Assembly: GCA_947463755.1 (NCBI GenBank)
Contig: CANHUK010000013.1
Span: 1-12,320, forward strand
Direction of reading: 5' to 3'
DNA from: Chitinophagaceae bacterium
GTDB taxonomy: Bacteria; Bacteroidota; Bacteroidia; Chitinophagales; Chitinophagaceae
DNA length: 12,320 nt
Shown here in pieces: positions 6,404 to 12,320 of this stretch. Position numbers and translations under genes: made by a program. Each line of letters opens with the position of its first letter. Position 1 is the stretch's first letter. The notes beneath the pieces were generated by a model that was not told the DNA's origin, did not search any database, and worked only from the letters and a program-made list of their open reading frames with translations.

Positions 6404-7732
6404 TCATCTGCCTTTGCTGATCTCGTTCATTTTCAGGGCGTAACCGGAGATAACGCGGTGTGTGGATGTATCCGTGTCGTATACTGAGTACCAGCCCTGC
6501 GGTTCGTGTGGCGGATCGCCCGTAAGGGGGTCGCCGATCTTCCACATCTCGCCCGGTGTCACGGGTCTTCCCAAGCCGGCAAAGGCCCAGAAGTTTACGC
6601 CTGATGCCTGTCCTTTCCTGGCCAGGCTCCAGATCTCATGGAATACAACTTCATAATATTCGTCGCGGTGCGTGTTCGGGGCCGACGGGTCGAAGGATCC
6701 GTTGTCCTTCATGATCCCGAATTCCTCCAGTACCCAGGGTTTATTGAGTTTGCGGGCATCAGCGGCATGTCGGGCCAGGTAGTCGACCATGAATTTGCGG
6801 GCTGCCGGATAGGTGCTGTCATGTTTTTGAGGATCGTACATCTGCCAGTTCTGGATCCAGATGTGAGCGGTACCATAATCAATGTTCGGGCCGTCGTGCA
6901 TTCTGATGAAGTCGGTTCCGGTGATATCGGGTGCGGTGGTGTATCCTTCGGCTCCGGTAGAGATCAGTTGTTTCGGGGCCAGTTTTTTGATCATGGCCGC
7001 GGTTTCATCGATCCACCGGTGCATGGCTTCCGTGTTGTTCATTCCACGTGGTTCATTGCAGAGTTGCCAGGACATGATGGTCGGATCTTCGGTGTACAGC
7101 CGGCCGGAGATGGAGTTCTTTCTGGCGATCAGCGATCTGACAGTCTGTTCATATTGCCGCATGGCCGGGGTATCGGTGTAGAATGCGGCCGTGTATTGCT
7201 GATAGCTGTCCCAGGTCCCTTTCCCGTGTGGGGGCGGATAGGGGATGCTGTCGGCGCCGTTCCACAGGCGGTATTGCGCCATGCCGCCGGACCAGGGCCA
7301 GAAGTTATTCAGGACCAGCACGGCGGTCATATCCCGCTTCCGCATTTCTTCGAGGAGAAAATCCAGTCCCTGGAGTAATTCTTCCCGGAGTTGGCCCGGT
7401 TCCTGCTGAAGGGCGGGTGCGATCCGGAGCATACTGCCGTCGGGTCCTTCGCTGATGGCGAGGATGCGCAGGTTACGGATGCCGAGTGAGTCCATCATGT
7501 CGAGTTCCCTGAGTAGGCGGGCTCTGTCACCCGGGGCTCCGGGTGCACCCAGGTTCATACCCTGCCAGTAGTTGGCTCCCATGTACTGGTATGATTTGCC
7601 ATCGCGCATGAATTGTGTACCGGAAACGGTCACAAAACCGGGTTCTTTGCCGGTGGATACGCATCCGAGGAGATTCATTCCCAATGCGCATATCATCAGG
7701 CATTTAAGGCTATTCTTCAGGTTTATCATCAT
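6404..7732 (-). CDS. GH5 beta-mannanase-like lipoprotein
   Basis: Predicted to cut beta-1,4-mannan or related glucomannan outside the cytoplasm. Seen: a lipoprotein signal ending LLGC (21-24, lipidated Cys24), then a GH5 (beta/alpha)8 domain covering nearly all the rest. The acid/base is Glu227 in WQLCNEPRG (222-230) and the nucleophile is Glu337 in VLEEFG (334-339). MGANYWQGMNLG (51-62), the aromatic NNFWPWSGG loop (142-150) and NFWAFAGLGRP (390-400) resemble the GH5_7 mannanase subfamily. Length 442 is normal, with no extra carbohydrate-binding module. It follows the TspO-like gene by 40 bases and probably shares its transcript. Two adjacent ATGs (7732, 7729) are both possible starts. No SusC/SusD pair is present here, so this is not a visible polysaccharide utilisation locus. 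Confidence 0.87.
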   Translation of the reverse strand: MMINLKNSLKCLMICALGMNLLGCVSTGKEPGFVTVSGTQFMRDGKSYQYMGANYWQGMNLGAPGAPGDRARLLRELDMMDSLGIRNLRILAISEGPDGSMLRIAPALQQEPGQLREELLQGLDFLLEEMRKRDMTAVLVLNNFWPWSGGMAQYRLWNGADSIPYPPPHGKGTWDSYQQYTAAFYTDTPAMRQYEQTVRSLIARKNSISGRLYTEDPTIMSWQLCNEPRGMNNTEAMHRWIDETAAMIKKLAPKQLISTGAEGYTTAPDITGTDFIRMHDGPNIDYGTAHIWIQNWQMYDPQKHDSTYPAARKFMVDYLARHAADARKLNKPWVLEEFGIMKDNGSFDPSAPNTHRDEYYEVVFHEIWSLARKGQASGVNFWAFAGLGRPVTPGEMWKIGDPLTGDPPHEPQGWYSVYDTDTSTHRVISGYALKMNEISKGR

Positions 7733-7772
7733 GAATTTCTTGCTTTGAATGCATAGCGGGATGCTCCCGGGT

Positions 7773-8549
7773 TCATCTTTTCACTCGATCCAGCACGAGG
7801 TTTGCCGCCGAACTGATGAGGATGACGATGACACCACCCAATGCAAGCGACCCGATGGCGGGGGTTCTTTCGGATTGAGCGGCATAGATCCCGAATAGGG
7901 CCCAGGCGATGACCCAGCCGTAGGCATGGTCGCGCCTTATAGATGTGAAGATGATGGCGAGGACGATGGCAATGGCGATGAGGGTGAGGCTCCAGTAAGC
8001 GGGGTCCAGACCGAAACCCTGCCATTTGATGCTGACGAGCCAGGCAGTGATATTGGCGATCGTGGCCACCGAGATCCAGCCCAGGTAAACCACGAAGAAA
8101 TGGTAGAGAAAGACCTTCTTGTAGCCGCTGATCCCTTTTCTGTGTTTTTGCAACCTCAGGTATATCAGGATGAGGGTAGAGAGGAATGCCAGCATCACCA
8201 TCACTGACGGGCCGACAAGGAGATGATGCCACACAATGATCCAGCCGCTGTTCAGAATGCAGGTGACGAGGAAGAATGGGGAGATCTCGATGGCGAGCAT
8301 GCCGGGCCTGAGGGTGGGCGCGTTCCACATCCATTTAACGGAAATAGCCATGAAACCCAGCATCAGCAGATAGATGACGGACCAGATCGAGAAGGTAAAT
8401 CCGGCGGGCACGAACAGGTTGGGATACATCCGCGAGACCTCACCTGTATTGAGCCCGTTGATGGGCAGTGTGTTGGCCAGGGTATTGACGACCAGTACGG
8501 AGGATCCGCCCAGCAGGTTCAGGATGGCGAGTGTTCTTGCTTTGTTCAT
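7773..8549 (-). CDS. TspO/MBR-related ('tryptophan-rich sensory') membrane protein, long form
   Basis: Seen: 258 residues, about seven membrane segments, and near the N-terminus LPINGLNTGEVSRMYPNLFVPAGFTFSIWSVIYLLML, the signature of the long TspO-related proteins in Bacteroidota and Firmicutes. The PAGF.FSIW..IY core corresponds to the 'P..vF...W..LY' region of classical TspO. Classical TspO has about 160 residues and five helices and binds porphyrins or sterols; the long form has no settled function, so ligand binding here is inference only. It lies 74 bases after the cupin-like gene and 40 before the mannanase, all on one strand. The C-terminus (LDRVKR) is charged and probably cytoplasmic. 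Confidence 0.75.
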   Translation of the reverse strand: MNKARTLAILNLLGGSSVLVVNTLANTLPINGLNTGEVSRMYPNLFVPAGFTFSIWSVIYLLMLGFMAISVKWMWNAPTLRPGMLAIEISPFFLVTCILNSGWIIVWHHLLVGPSVMVMLAFLSTLILIYLRLQKHRKGISGYKKVFLYHFFVVYLGWISVATIANITAWLVSIKWQGFGLDPAYWSLTLIAIAIVLAIIFTSIRRDHAYGWVIAWALFGIYAAQSERTPAIGSLALGGVIVILISSAANLVLDRVKR

Positions 8550-8623
8550 GGCGTGTTGACTGAAACCGAATCATTTACAAGGTACGTTATGTTTCGGCCT
8601 TCAGGATAAACGCTGGATGGAAA

Positions 8624-9496
8624 TCAGTTGAATTTTTCAATGGCTTTTTCTGCTTTCTGCATGGCCAGGTTGCGCTTGTACTCAAACCACTTTTTGTCGT
8701 TGATCTTCCGCATGATGTTGTCGGTGATGCGGAGTGCGGATAGATGCCATATGCCCTTGCTAAGGGTGGGAATGGTGTTGGCCATGGTCCGCAGGGCGAG
8801 GCCGAAGCCACCGGTGACGTATTCGATGTGATGCCAGTAGCCGCTGGGCATGAAGATGGTATCCCCGTGTTCGATGAGTGCGCTCATGCCCCTGGCGTAT
8901 TTCAGTCCGGGGAACTGGTCATAGTCGGGGTGATCGATATCGGCAATGGAGTGAACGTTGAAAGGAAGCCTGTACAGCAGATCTGACTGGTCCGGCGGGA
9001 ATAGTACAACGCGCTTGAGTCCATGGAACTGGGTCAGGAATACGTTGCTCATGTCAATATCCTGGTGCATGCGAACCACTGATTTCGCGGGACCGAAGAA
9101 CATGAAGGGCATTCTGATCCATCGGCTGGCAATATCCGGATAGCCGAAGTCCTTCAGGAGTTCCGGCTTGTGTTTGAAAACCGGAAACAGAAAGAGTCGC
9201 AGGTCCGTGGGCTGGTGTTCGATCAGATTCAGGTATTCGTCGAAGCGCATGACGGCGTTCGGTTCCTGCAGGGTTTTGGATATGTCTTCCTTCCGGTTAC
9301 CAAACAGGCCTACTTCAATGTCGCCCATGGACTGCCTGAAATAGTCCATGGTCCACTTTTCGTATGCCGGATATTTTTTCCACAAACCTCTGAGTACCAC
9401 GGGTTTTTGAGGAATGTAGTAATCGCGCTGGAAAGCTTCTCGAGTGATGGTAGACCCATCTACGATGGGAATCGGGTTGTTGATGTCAAGTGCCAT
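8624..9496 (-). CDS. Cupin-like/JmjC-domain protein, putative Fe(II)/2-oxoglutarate hydroxylase
   Basis: Seen: 290 residues with the FIH-like cupin_8 arrangement: VVLRGLW near residue 35, metal ligands His144 and Asp146 in RMHQDID, the strand GLKRVVLFPPDQ (159-170), and the distal His222 in MPSGYWHHIEY (216-226). All three metal ligands are present, so it is likely an active Fe(II)/2-oxoglutarate oxygenase. Known: relatives hydroxylate protein side chains or small molecules; the target cannot be inferred here. The C-terminal tail (about 250-290) is basic and helical. It is the first gene of the cupin, TspO-like, mannanase run and is divergent from the nuclease gene; a -7 box precedes it. Confidence 0.83.
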   Translation of the reverse strand: MALDINNPIPIVDGSTITREAFQRDYYIPQKPVVLRGLWKKYPAYEKWTMDYFRQSMGDIEVGLFGNRKEDISKTLQEPNAVMRFDEYLNLIEHQPTDLRLFLFPVFKHKPELLKDFGYPDIASRWIRMPFMFFGPAKSVVRMHQDIDMSNVFLTQFHGLKRVVLFPPDQSDLLYRLPFNVHSIADIDHPDYDQFPGLKYARGMSALIEHGDTIFMPSGYWHHIEYVTGGFGLALRTMANTIPTLSKGIWHLSALRITDNIMRKINDKKWFEYKRNLAMQKAEKAIEKFN

Positions 9497-9515
9497 ACCT
9501 CGTCAGTTTCGACTG

Positions 9516-9523
9516 CAAAAATA
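9516..9523 (-). promoter_or_regulatory. Promoter -7 box for the cupin-like gene
   Basis: On the minus strand the bases read TATTTTTG, a TAnnTTTG match, 19 bases upstream of the ATG (9496). No upstream TTTG element at 17-23 bases. It would give a leader of roughly a dozen bases. Confidence 0.5.
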
Positions 9524-9613
9524 GCATTTCTGATTTTGTCCATCCATGATCCCGGTCATGGGCCTGCAATGACGACGTTGCCAAAATCGTCCGGAATGGG
9601 TGTACATTGGGCC

Positions 9614-10120
9614 ATGACCAGACTGTCAGCCTACTTAACATTGCTCTGCTTCACTTTGTTTGCCGCCTGTGGATCCCAGATGGACACCGAGCGCCCGGGA
9701 ACCCGAATGCGGGCGGTGCGTATCATTGATGGGGACACTTTCGAAGGGCTGGCGGATGGGGTGACTTACAAGATCCGCATGGATGCCATAGATGCACCGG
9801 AGCGCGGACAGGCCTTCTATCGTCGTTCCAAGGACATGCTGGGGTCATTGTGTTCGGATGCTCCGTTGCGGGTGGAGTTACTGAGTAAGGACAGGTATGG
9901 CCGTTGGATCGGCCGGGTGTACGACCGCAATGAACGCCATGTCAATGCCATGATGATCTCAGAGGGGATGGCCTGGCATTACCTAAAGTATTCGTCAGAC
10001 ACTACGCTCTCGCGTTTGGAGTCGGAGGCGAGGGCAGCCGGCAAGGGGTTGTGGTCGGATCCGGCTCCTGTTGCCCCCTGGGATTACAGACAGGAGAGGC
10101 GCAAGCCGAAGGTTCGTTGA
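9614..10120 (+). CDS. Thermonuclease (SNase)-family lipoprotein
   Basis: Predicted Ca2+-dependent nuclease of the staphylococcal nuclease fold, anchored outside the cytoplasm. Seen: signal segment SAYLTLLCFTLFAAC with a lipid-attachment Cys at about residue 19 (the position three before it is Phe, slightly off consensus), then VRIIDGDTF with the metal-binding Asp, YKIRMDAIDAPERGQ with the conserved Arg and Glu, and SKDRYGRWIGRVY with the second catalytic Arg. EGMAWHYLKYS and the end AAGKGLWSDPAPVAPWDYR are typical of bacterial SNase proteins. Length 168. The start at 9614 is chosen because the signal peptide begins there; the frame is open farther upstream, but that part lies opposite the cupin-like gene and has no family similarity. 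No obvious terminator follows. Confidence 0.9.
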   Translation: MTRLSAYLTLLCFTLFAACGSQMDTERPGTRMRAVRIIDGDTFEGLADGVTYKIRMDAIDAPERGQAFYRRSKDMLGSLCSDAPLRVELLSKDRYGRWIGRVYDRNERHVNAMMISEGMAWHYLKYSSDTTLSRLESEARAAGKGLWSDPAPVAPWDYRQERRKPKVR

Positions 10121-10379
10121 TCTGTGTCAGTTGCCCGAAAATTTCATTTGTTTGATGTCCGTGGATCCAAACATATCTATTTCGAAACACTTACGATACG
10201 TATAGTATAACTAACGGTCATGTGTAAACGAAATGTTAAGTAATTATTTAATTGCTCTATTCTGACATATTGAAATGGTCTTGAGCATCATGTATTTTAA
10301 TTCGCTGTAACCCTTTGCTGACAAGTATTTCAGGATGTATTCCCGGATATTGAACGTCAATCAACGGCATCAAACATCG
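10121..10379. other. AT-rich intergenic stretch
   Basis: No gene seen on either strand; the longest ATG-started frames are under about 20 codons apart from shadow frames. Bases 10141-10320 are about 32% G+C by hand count, well below the neighbouring genes. It contains small palindromes (AATTATTTAATT at 10242-10253; a run of TACGATACGTATAGTA-like sequence near 10191-10207). It sits just upstream of the promoter of the next gene. Confidence 0.6.
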
Positions 10380-10411
10380 TTTGGGTCAGCCTGTTGCCGT
10401 TGCTAACTTTG
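10380..10411 (+). promoter_or_regulatory. Bacteroidota-type promoter of the small secreted gene
   Basis: TTTG at 10380-10383, a 20-base spacer, and a perfect TAnnTTTG box (TAACTTTG, 10404-10411). Both elements and the spacing fit the phylum consensus. Transcription should begin near 10418, leaving a leader of about 118 bases before the ATG at 10536. Confidence 0.7.
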
Positions 10412-10417
10412 TATCCT

Positions 10418-10535
10418 CAACGCGGTCTAACGACCACCGCATCGATGCTCGAGCCCCGACGATCATGCCCGCCATATGTCGGTCGTCATGCTTGCCTGAT
10501 CTTCCATCATCATTCACATTTAAAAAATTAAAGTC
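10418..10535 (+). promoter_or_regulatory. Folded 5' leader of the small secreted gene
   Basis: Several self-complementary elements follow the promoter: GGTC-TAAC-GACC (10424-10435) competing with GCGGT...ACCGC (10422-10426 / 10436-10440), the palindrome GCATCGATGC (10439-10448), and GACGATC...GGTCGTC (10458-10464 / 10481-10487, one wobble pair). The last 35 bases are A-rich and probably unpaired up to the ATG. I do not recognise a known riboswitch. Alternative pairings suggest, but do not show, a regulatory leader. Confidence 0.35.
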
Positions 10536-10901
10536 ATGAAAACCATGAACCTCAGATCAGTGTGCGCAATCGTTATCGTCCTCATGATGAGTGTCATCAA
10601 CAGTGCCTTTGCTACAGAGCGAAACCCGAAACCCGTCCTTGAATTCGTGGGGTATCTGAACAATCAGCCGGTGTACAAGCTGGATATAAAAAATCCTGAA
10701 AAGGCCAGGCTGGCGGTCACGATCCGCGATCAGGACGGCGCGATCCTGCACGAGGAAACCCTTGAAGGGGAAAACATTACCCGGAAATACTGCTTTCTCA
10801 GAGAAGAGATCGGTAATCAGGAGTTGATCGTGGAAGTTACCCGTTCGGAAAGGGATGCGGTTGTCGGCACCATCCGCATGGATCGCCGGAGGATGAAATG
10901 A
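10536..10901 (+). CDS. Small secreted protein of unknown function (121 aa)
   Basis: Seen: a signal peptide of about 26 residues ending SAFA before TERN, then about 95 residues that look all-beta: PVLEFVGYLNNQPVYKLDI, ARLAVTIRDQDGAILHEETLEG, RKYCFLREEIGNQELIVEV. One Cys only. The pattern (an exposed residue comparison, 'D.dG.ilyee', then an extended strand) resembles the many small exported beta-sandwich proteins of Chitinophagaceae that are annotated as hypothetical; I cannot name a function. It is a single-gene unit with its own promoter, long leader and intrinsic terminator, which suggests separately controlled and perhaps high expression. The likely location is periplasm or outside the cell. 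Confidence 0.8.
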   Translation: MKTMNLRSVCAIVIVLMMSVINSAFATERNPKPVLEFVGYLNNQPVYKLDIKNPEKARLAVTIRDQDGAILHEETLEGENITRKYCFLREEIGNQELIVEVTRSERDAVVGTIRMDRRRMK

Positions 10902-10931
10902 TATCAAACCCTGCTGCATCCAACCAGAGAG

Positions 10932-10962
10932 AGTGCCGGCCATGTGTCGGCATTTTCATTTT
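10932..10962 (+). terminator. Intrinsic terminator of the small secreted gene
   Basis: Arms AGTGCCGGC (10932-10940) and GTCGGCATT (10946-10954) form a 9-bp stem with two G-T pairs and a CATGT loop, followed by a T-rich tail (TTTTCATTTT, 10953-10962). It lies 31 bases after the stop. Confidence 0.75.
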
Positions 10963-11052
10963 GGCATGCTTCAGGCTGCCGGAAGCGAAACAAAAACAAC
11001 AGGGCGGGATGGAGACTATGGGCGATTTTGTAATTTTATGGGTGTGGTAATC

Positions 11053-11085
11053 AAAAAAAAGGGTCAGCTGTTGAAACAGCCGACC
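11053..11085 (-). terminator. Strong minus-strand intrinsic terminator
   Basis: GGTC (11062-11065) pairs with GACC (11082-11085), one A-C mismatch, then GCTGT (11067-11071) pairs with ACAGC (11076-11080) around a TGAA loop. On the minus strand the stem is followed after one base by eight T (A8 at 11053-11060 on the plus strand). On the plus strand no T run follows, so the polarity is clear. Confidence 0.7.
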
Positions 11086-11176
11086 GTTAACGATTGCTTG
11101 CCATATAAAAAAGGTAGTGAGATCTTTGGTTGCAGGTTGGGATGAATATATCCCGTGAGAACATTGGATCCGATAA
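11053..11176 (-). ncRNA. Candidate small RNA of about 120 nt
   Basis: A minus-strand TAnnTTTG box (TACTTTTG, 11182-11189) predicts a start near 11176, and a strong minus-strand intrinsic terminator ends at 11053. Between them is no convincing gene. Inside is a second hairpin, GGGAT...ATCCC (11139-11143 / 11150-11154), and the palindrome CGTTAACG (11085-11092). The gene to the right is on the plus strand, so no known minus-strand gene needs this terminator. Alternative: a minus-strand peptide frame of up to 74 codons (11064-11288) crosses the region, but it resembles nothing I know and ends inside the terminator stem. No upstream TTTG element at the usual spacing was found. Confidence 0.35.
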
Positions 11177-11181
11177 CGATG

Positions 11182-11189
11182 CAAAAGTA
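11182..11189 (-). promoter_or_regulatory. Minus-strand promoter -7 box of the candidate small RNA
   Basis: The minus strand reads TACTTTTG, a TAnnTTTG match. No TTTG element lies 17-23 bases upstream, so this could be chance. Confidence 0.35.
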
Positions 11190-11260
11190 TCCATCATCCA
11201 TACTTACGGCGGATGAACTTGTACCATTCTTTCTGATGTCAATAAGGGGCGCATTCTCTT

Positions 11261-11285
11261 GAAATGCCCGATATCCGGGCATTTC
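11261..11285. repeat. Perfect 10-bp inverted repeat before the last gene
   Basis: GAAATGCCCG (11261-11270) and CGGGCATTTC (11276-11285) around a 5-base loop ATATC. It ends 14 bases before the ATG at 11300. No T run follows on either strand beyond the TTTC inside the arm, so it may be a weak terminator for upstream transcription, an mRNA leader hairpin or an operator. No clear TAnnTTTG promoter was found for the downstream gene. Confidence 0.55.
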
Positions 11286-11299
11286 CACTTAAAATCGAA

Positions 11300-12320
11300 A
11301 TGATGTCAACACCATTCTCGGATGCGCTTTTCCAGCTGGTGAAGTCAATGGAGAAGGCGGAGAAGCGACATTTCAAGATCTATATCAAACGCAGTTCCGA
11401 CAATGAGGACCTGAAGGTGGTTCAGTTGTTCGACGCCCTGGATGCGCTCGACAGTTACGACGAGAAGGCGATCTTCCGGAAGATGAAGTCGTTGAACAAG
11501 TCGAAGCTGGCGAATCTCAAGACGCATCTTTACAAGCAGTTGCTGGCCAGCCTGCGTTTGTTGAAATCGAAAGACAATATCGATCTCCAGCTCAGTGAAC
11601 ACCTGGACGACGCGCGGATCCTGTACAACAAGGGGTTGAAGCTCCAAAGCCTGAAGATCCTGGAGCGGGCCAAAGAGCTGGCACGCACCAATCAGAAGTT
11701 CAATACGCTGGTGCAGCTCATTTCCCTGGAGAAGAAGATCGAGACGCTGCATATCACCCGCAGTTCGGCGCAAAAGACCCAAGAACTGGCGCAAGAGGCC
11801 ATGGAGGTCAGTCAACACATCGAACGGGTCACCAAGCTTTCCAGTCTTGCGCTGCTGTTGTACCGATGGTATGTCATCTATGGCCACACCCGGGATCAGG
11901 CGGAGGAGAACGAGTTGAATACTTATTTCAGGAACAATCTGCCATCGGACCTGTCGAAGGTATCCGGGTTTTATGAGCAGCTGTACTTGTATCAGAGTTT
12001 CTGCTGGTTTGCATTCATCCGCCAGGATTTTCTGATGAACTATCGCTATGCCCGGAAGTGGGTGGATCTATACGTAAAGGATCCCCGGATGATATCGATC
12101 GAGACCGGTCACTATGTCAAGGGAGTGCATAGTCTCATCAATGCCCACTTCGCGTTGCGGGACTTCAGGGGTTTCGACAGGGCCCTGGCTGAATTCGAGC
12201 GCGTTGCGGAGAATGAGGCCATTCTGCGGCACGACAATTTTCGCATCCATACGTGGATATATATCAACAGTGCCAAGATCAATAGCCATCTGATGAAGGG
12301 AACCTTCTCCGAGGGGGTAA
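11300..12320 (+). CDS. Conserved Bacteroidota helical-repeat protein, 5' part
   Basis: 340 codons are open to the right edge with no stop, so the gene is cut by the window. Seen: an N-terminal segment DALFQLVKSMEKAEKRHFKIYIKRSSD, which matches the 'SLSKAEKRYFKL' start of a widespread Bacteroidota family annotated as hypothetical, then LFDALDALDSYDEKAIFRKM and KSKLANLKTHLYKQLLASLRLL. After about residue 95 the chain is almost entirely amphipathic helices in TPR-like order (YNKGLKLQSLKILERAKELARTNQKF). No signal peptide or membrane segment; probably cytoplasmic. The full family length, from memory, is near 500 residues. The start is one of two adjacent ATGs, 11300 or 11303. Function is unknown; a scaffold or protein-binding role is inference from the repeats. 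Confidence 0.8.
   Translation, partial: MMSTPFSDALFQLVKSMEKAEKRHFKIYIKRSSDNEDLKVVQLFDALDALDSYDEKAIFRKMKSLNKSKLANLKTHLYKQLLASLRLLKSKDNIDLQLSEHLDDARILYNKGLKLQSLKILERAKELARTNQKFNTLVQLISLEKKIETLHITRSSAQKTQELAQEAMEVSQHIERVTKLSSLALLLYRWYVIYGHTRDQAEENELNTYFRNNLPSDLSKVSGFYEQLYLYQSFCWFAFIRQDFLMNYRYARKWVDLYVKDPRMISIETGHYVKGVHSLINAHFALRDFRGFDRALAEFERVAENEAILRHDNFRIHTWIYINSAKINSHLMKGTFSEGV

Noticed and set aside
6638..7378. Plus-strand open frame of 246 codons opposite the mannanase
   Set aside because: It is the antisense shadow of a clearly homologous GH5 gene, with His/Gly/Val-rich translation and no recognisable domain.
7729..8334. Minus-strand frame of 201 codons overlapping the TspO-like gene
   Set aside because: Out of frame with the clear TspO-like protein and rich in His/Arg/Pro, as expected of a shifted frame.
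9170..9613. N-terminal extension of the nuclease frame, giving a 316-residue protein
   Set aside because: The extension overlaps the cupin-like gene in antisense and would bury a lipoprotein signal; the start at 9614 explains the signal peptide.
1..12320. A defence, secretion, phage or mobile-element system
   Set aside because: Every long coding frame is explained by metabolic, envelope or hypothetical families; no transposase, integrase, toxin-antitoxin, nuclease-helicase set, array of repeats or attachment-site pair was found. The SNase-type nuclease is a lone lipoprotein.

Overview
The window looks like chromosomal DNA from a member of the Bacteroidota, probably near the Chitinophagales/Sphingobacteriales. 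This rests on three things: promoter elements of the TTTG / TAnnTTTG type, protein families common in that phylum (the two-domain Nfu scaffold, a stand-alone NadR-type kinase beside PnuC, GH5 mannanase lipoproteins, and the 'KAEKRHFK' helical protein), and few Shine-Dalgarno sequences. I found no rRNA, tRNA, CRISPR array, insertion sequence or phage gene. Most of the window is ordinary core or light accessory gene content.

Layout. Bases 2-1809 (+): the 3' part of a LysE-family exporter, a secreted protein of unknown function with its own promoter, and the monofunctional peptidoglycan transglycosylase MtgA. Bases 1806-4712 (-): a tightly packed operon transcribed pnuC, then ribosylnicotinamide kinase, then a GT39-type membrane glycosyltransferase; its last stop codon overlaps that of mtgA. 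Bases 4762-5586 (+): a short-chain dehydrogenase divergent from pnuC. Bases 5657-6253 (-): an Nfu Fe-S scaffold, separated from the dehydrogenase by a hairpin. Bases 6404-9496 (-): a cluster running JmjC/cupin-like protein, TspO-like membrane protein, GH5 mannanase lipoprotein. Bases 9614-10120 (+): a thermonuclease-family lipoprotein. Bases 10121-10535: an AT-rich stretch, then a promoter and a folded leader for a small secreted protein (10536-10901), which ends in a good intrinsic terminator. Bases 10902-11299 hold no convincing protein gene, but carry a strong minus-strand terminator and a minus-strand promoter-like motif that together could define a small RNA of about 120 nt. From 11300 to the right edge runs the 5' part of a conserved Bacteroidota helical-repeat protein.

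How they work together. PnuC imports nicotinamide riboside and the kinase phosphorylates it to NMN, a compact NAD salvage unit; why a GT39 enzyme is joined to it is unclear. MtgA polymerises glycan strands. Nfu delivers Fe-S clusters. The mannanase and nuclease look like surface or periplasmic enzymes. I see no clearly new multi-gene system. The items most worth checking are the candidate small RNA at about 11053-11176, the folded leader and flanking repeat around the small secreted gene, and the strong excess of GATC/GGATCC.
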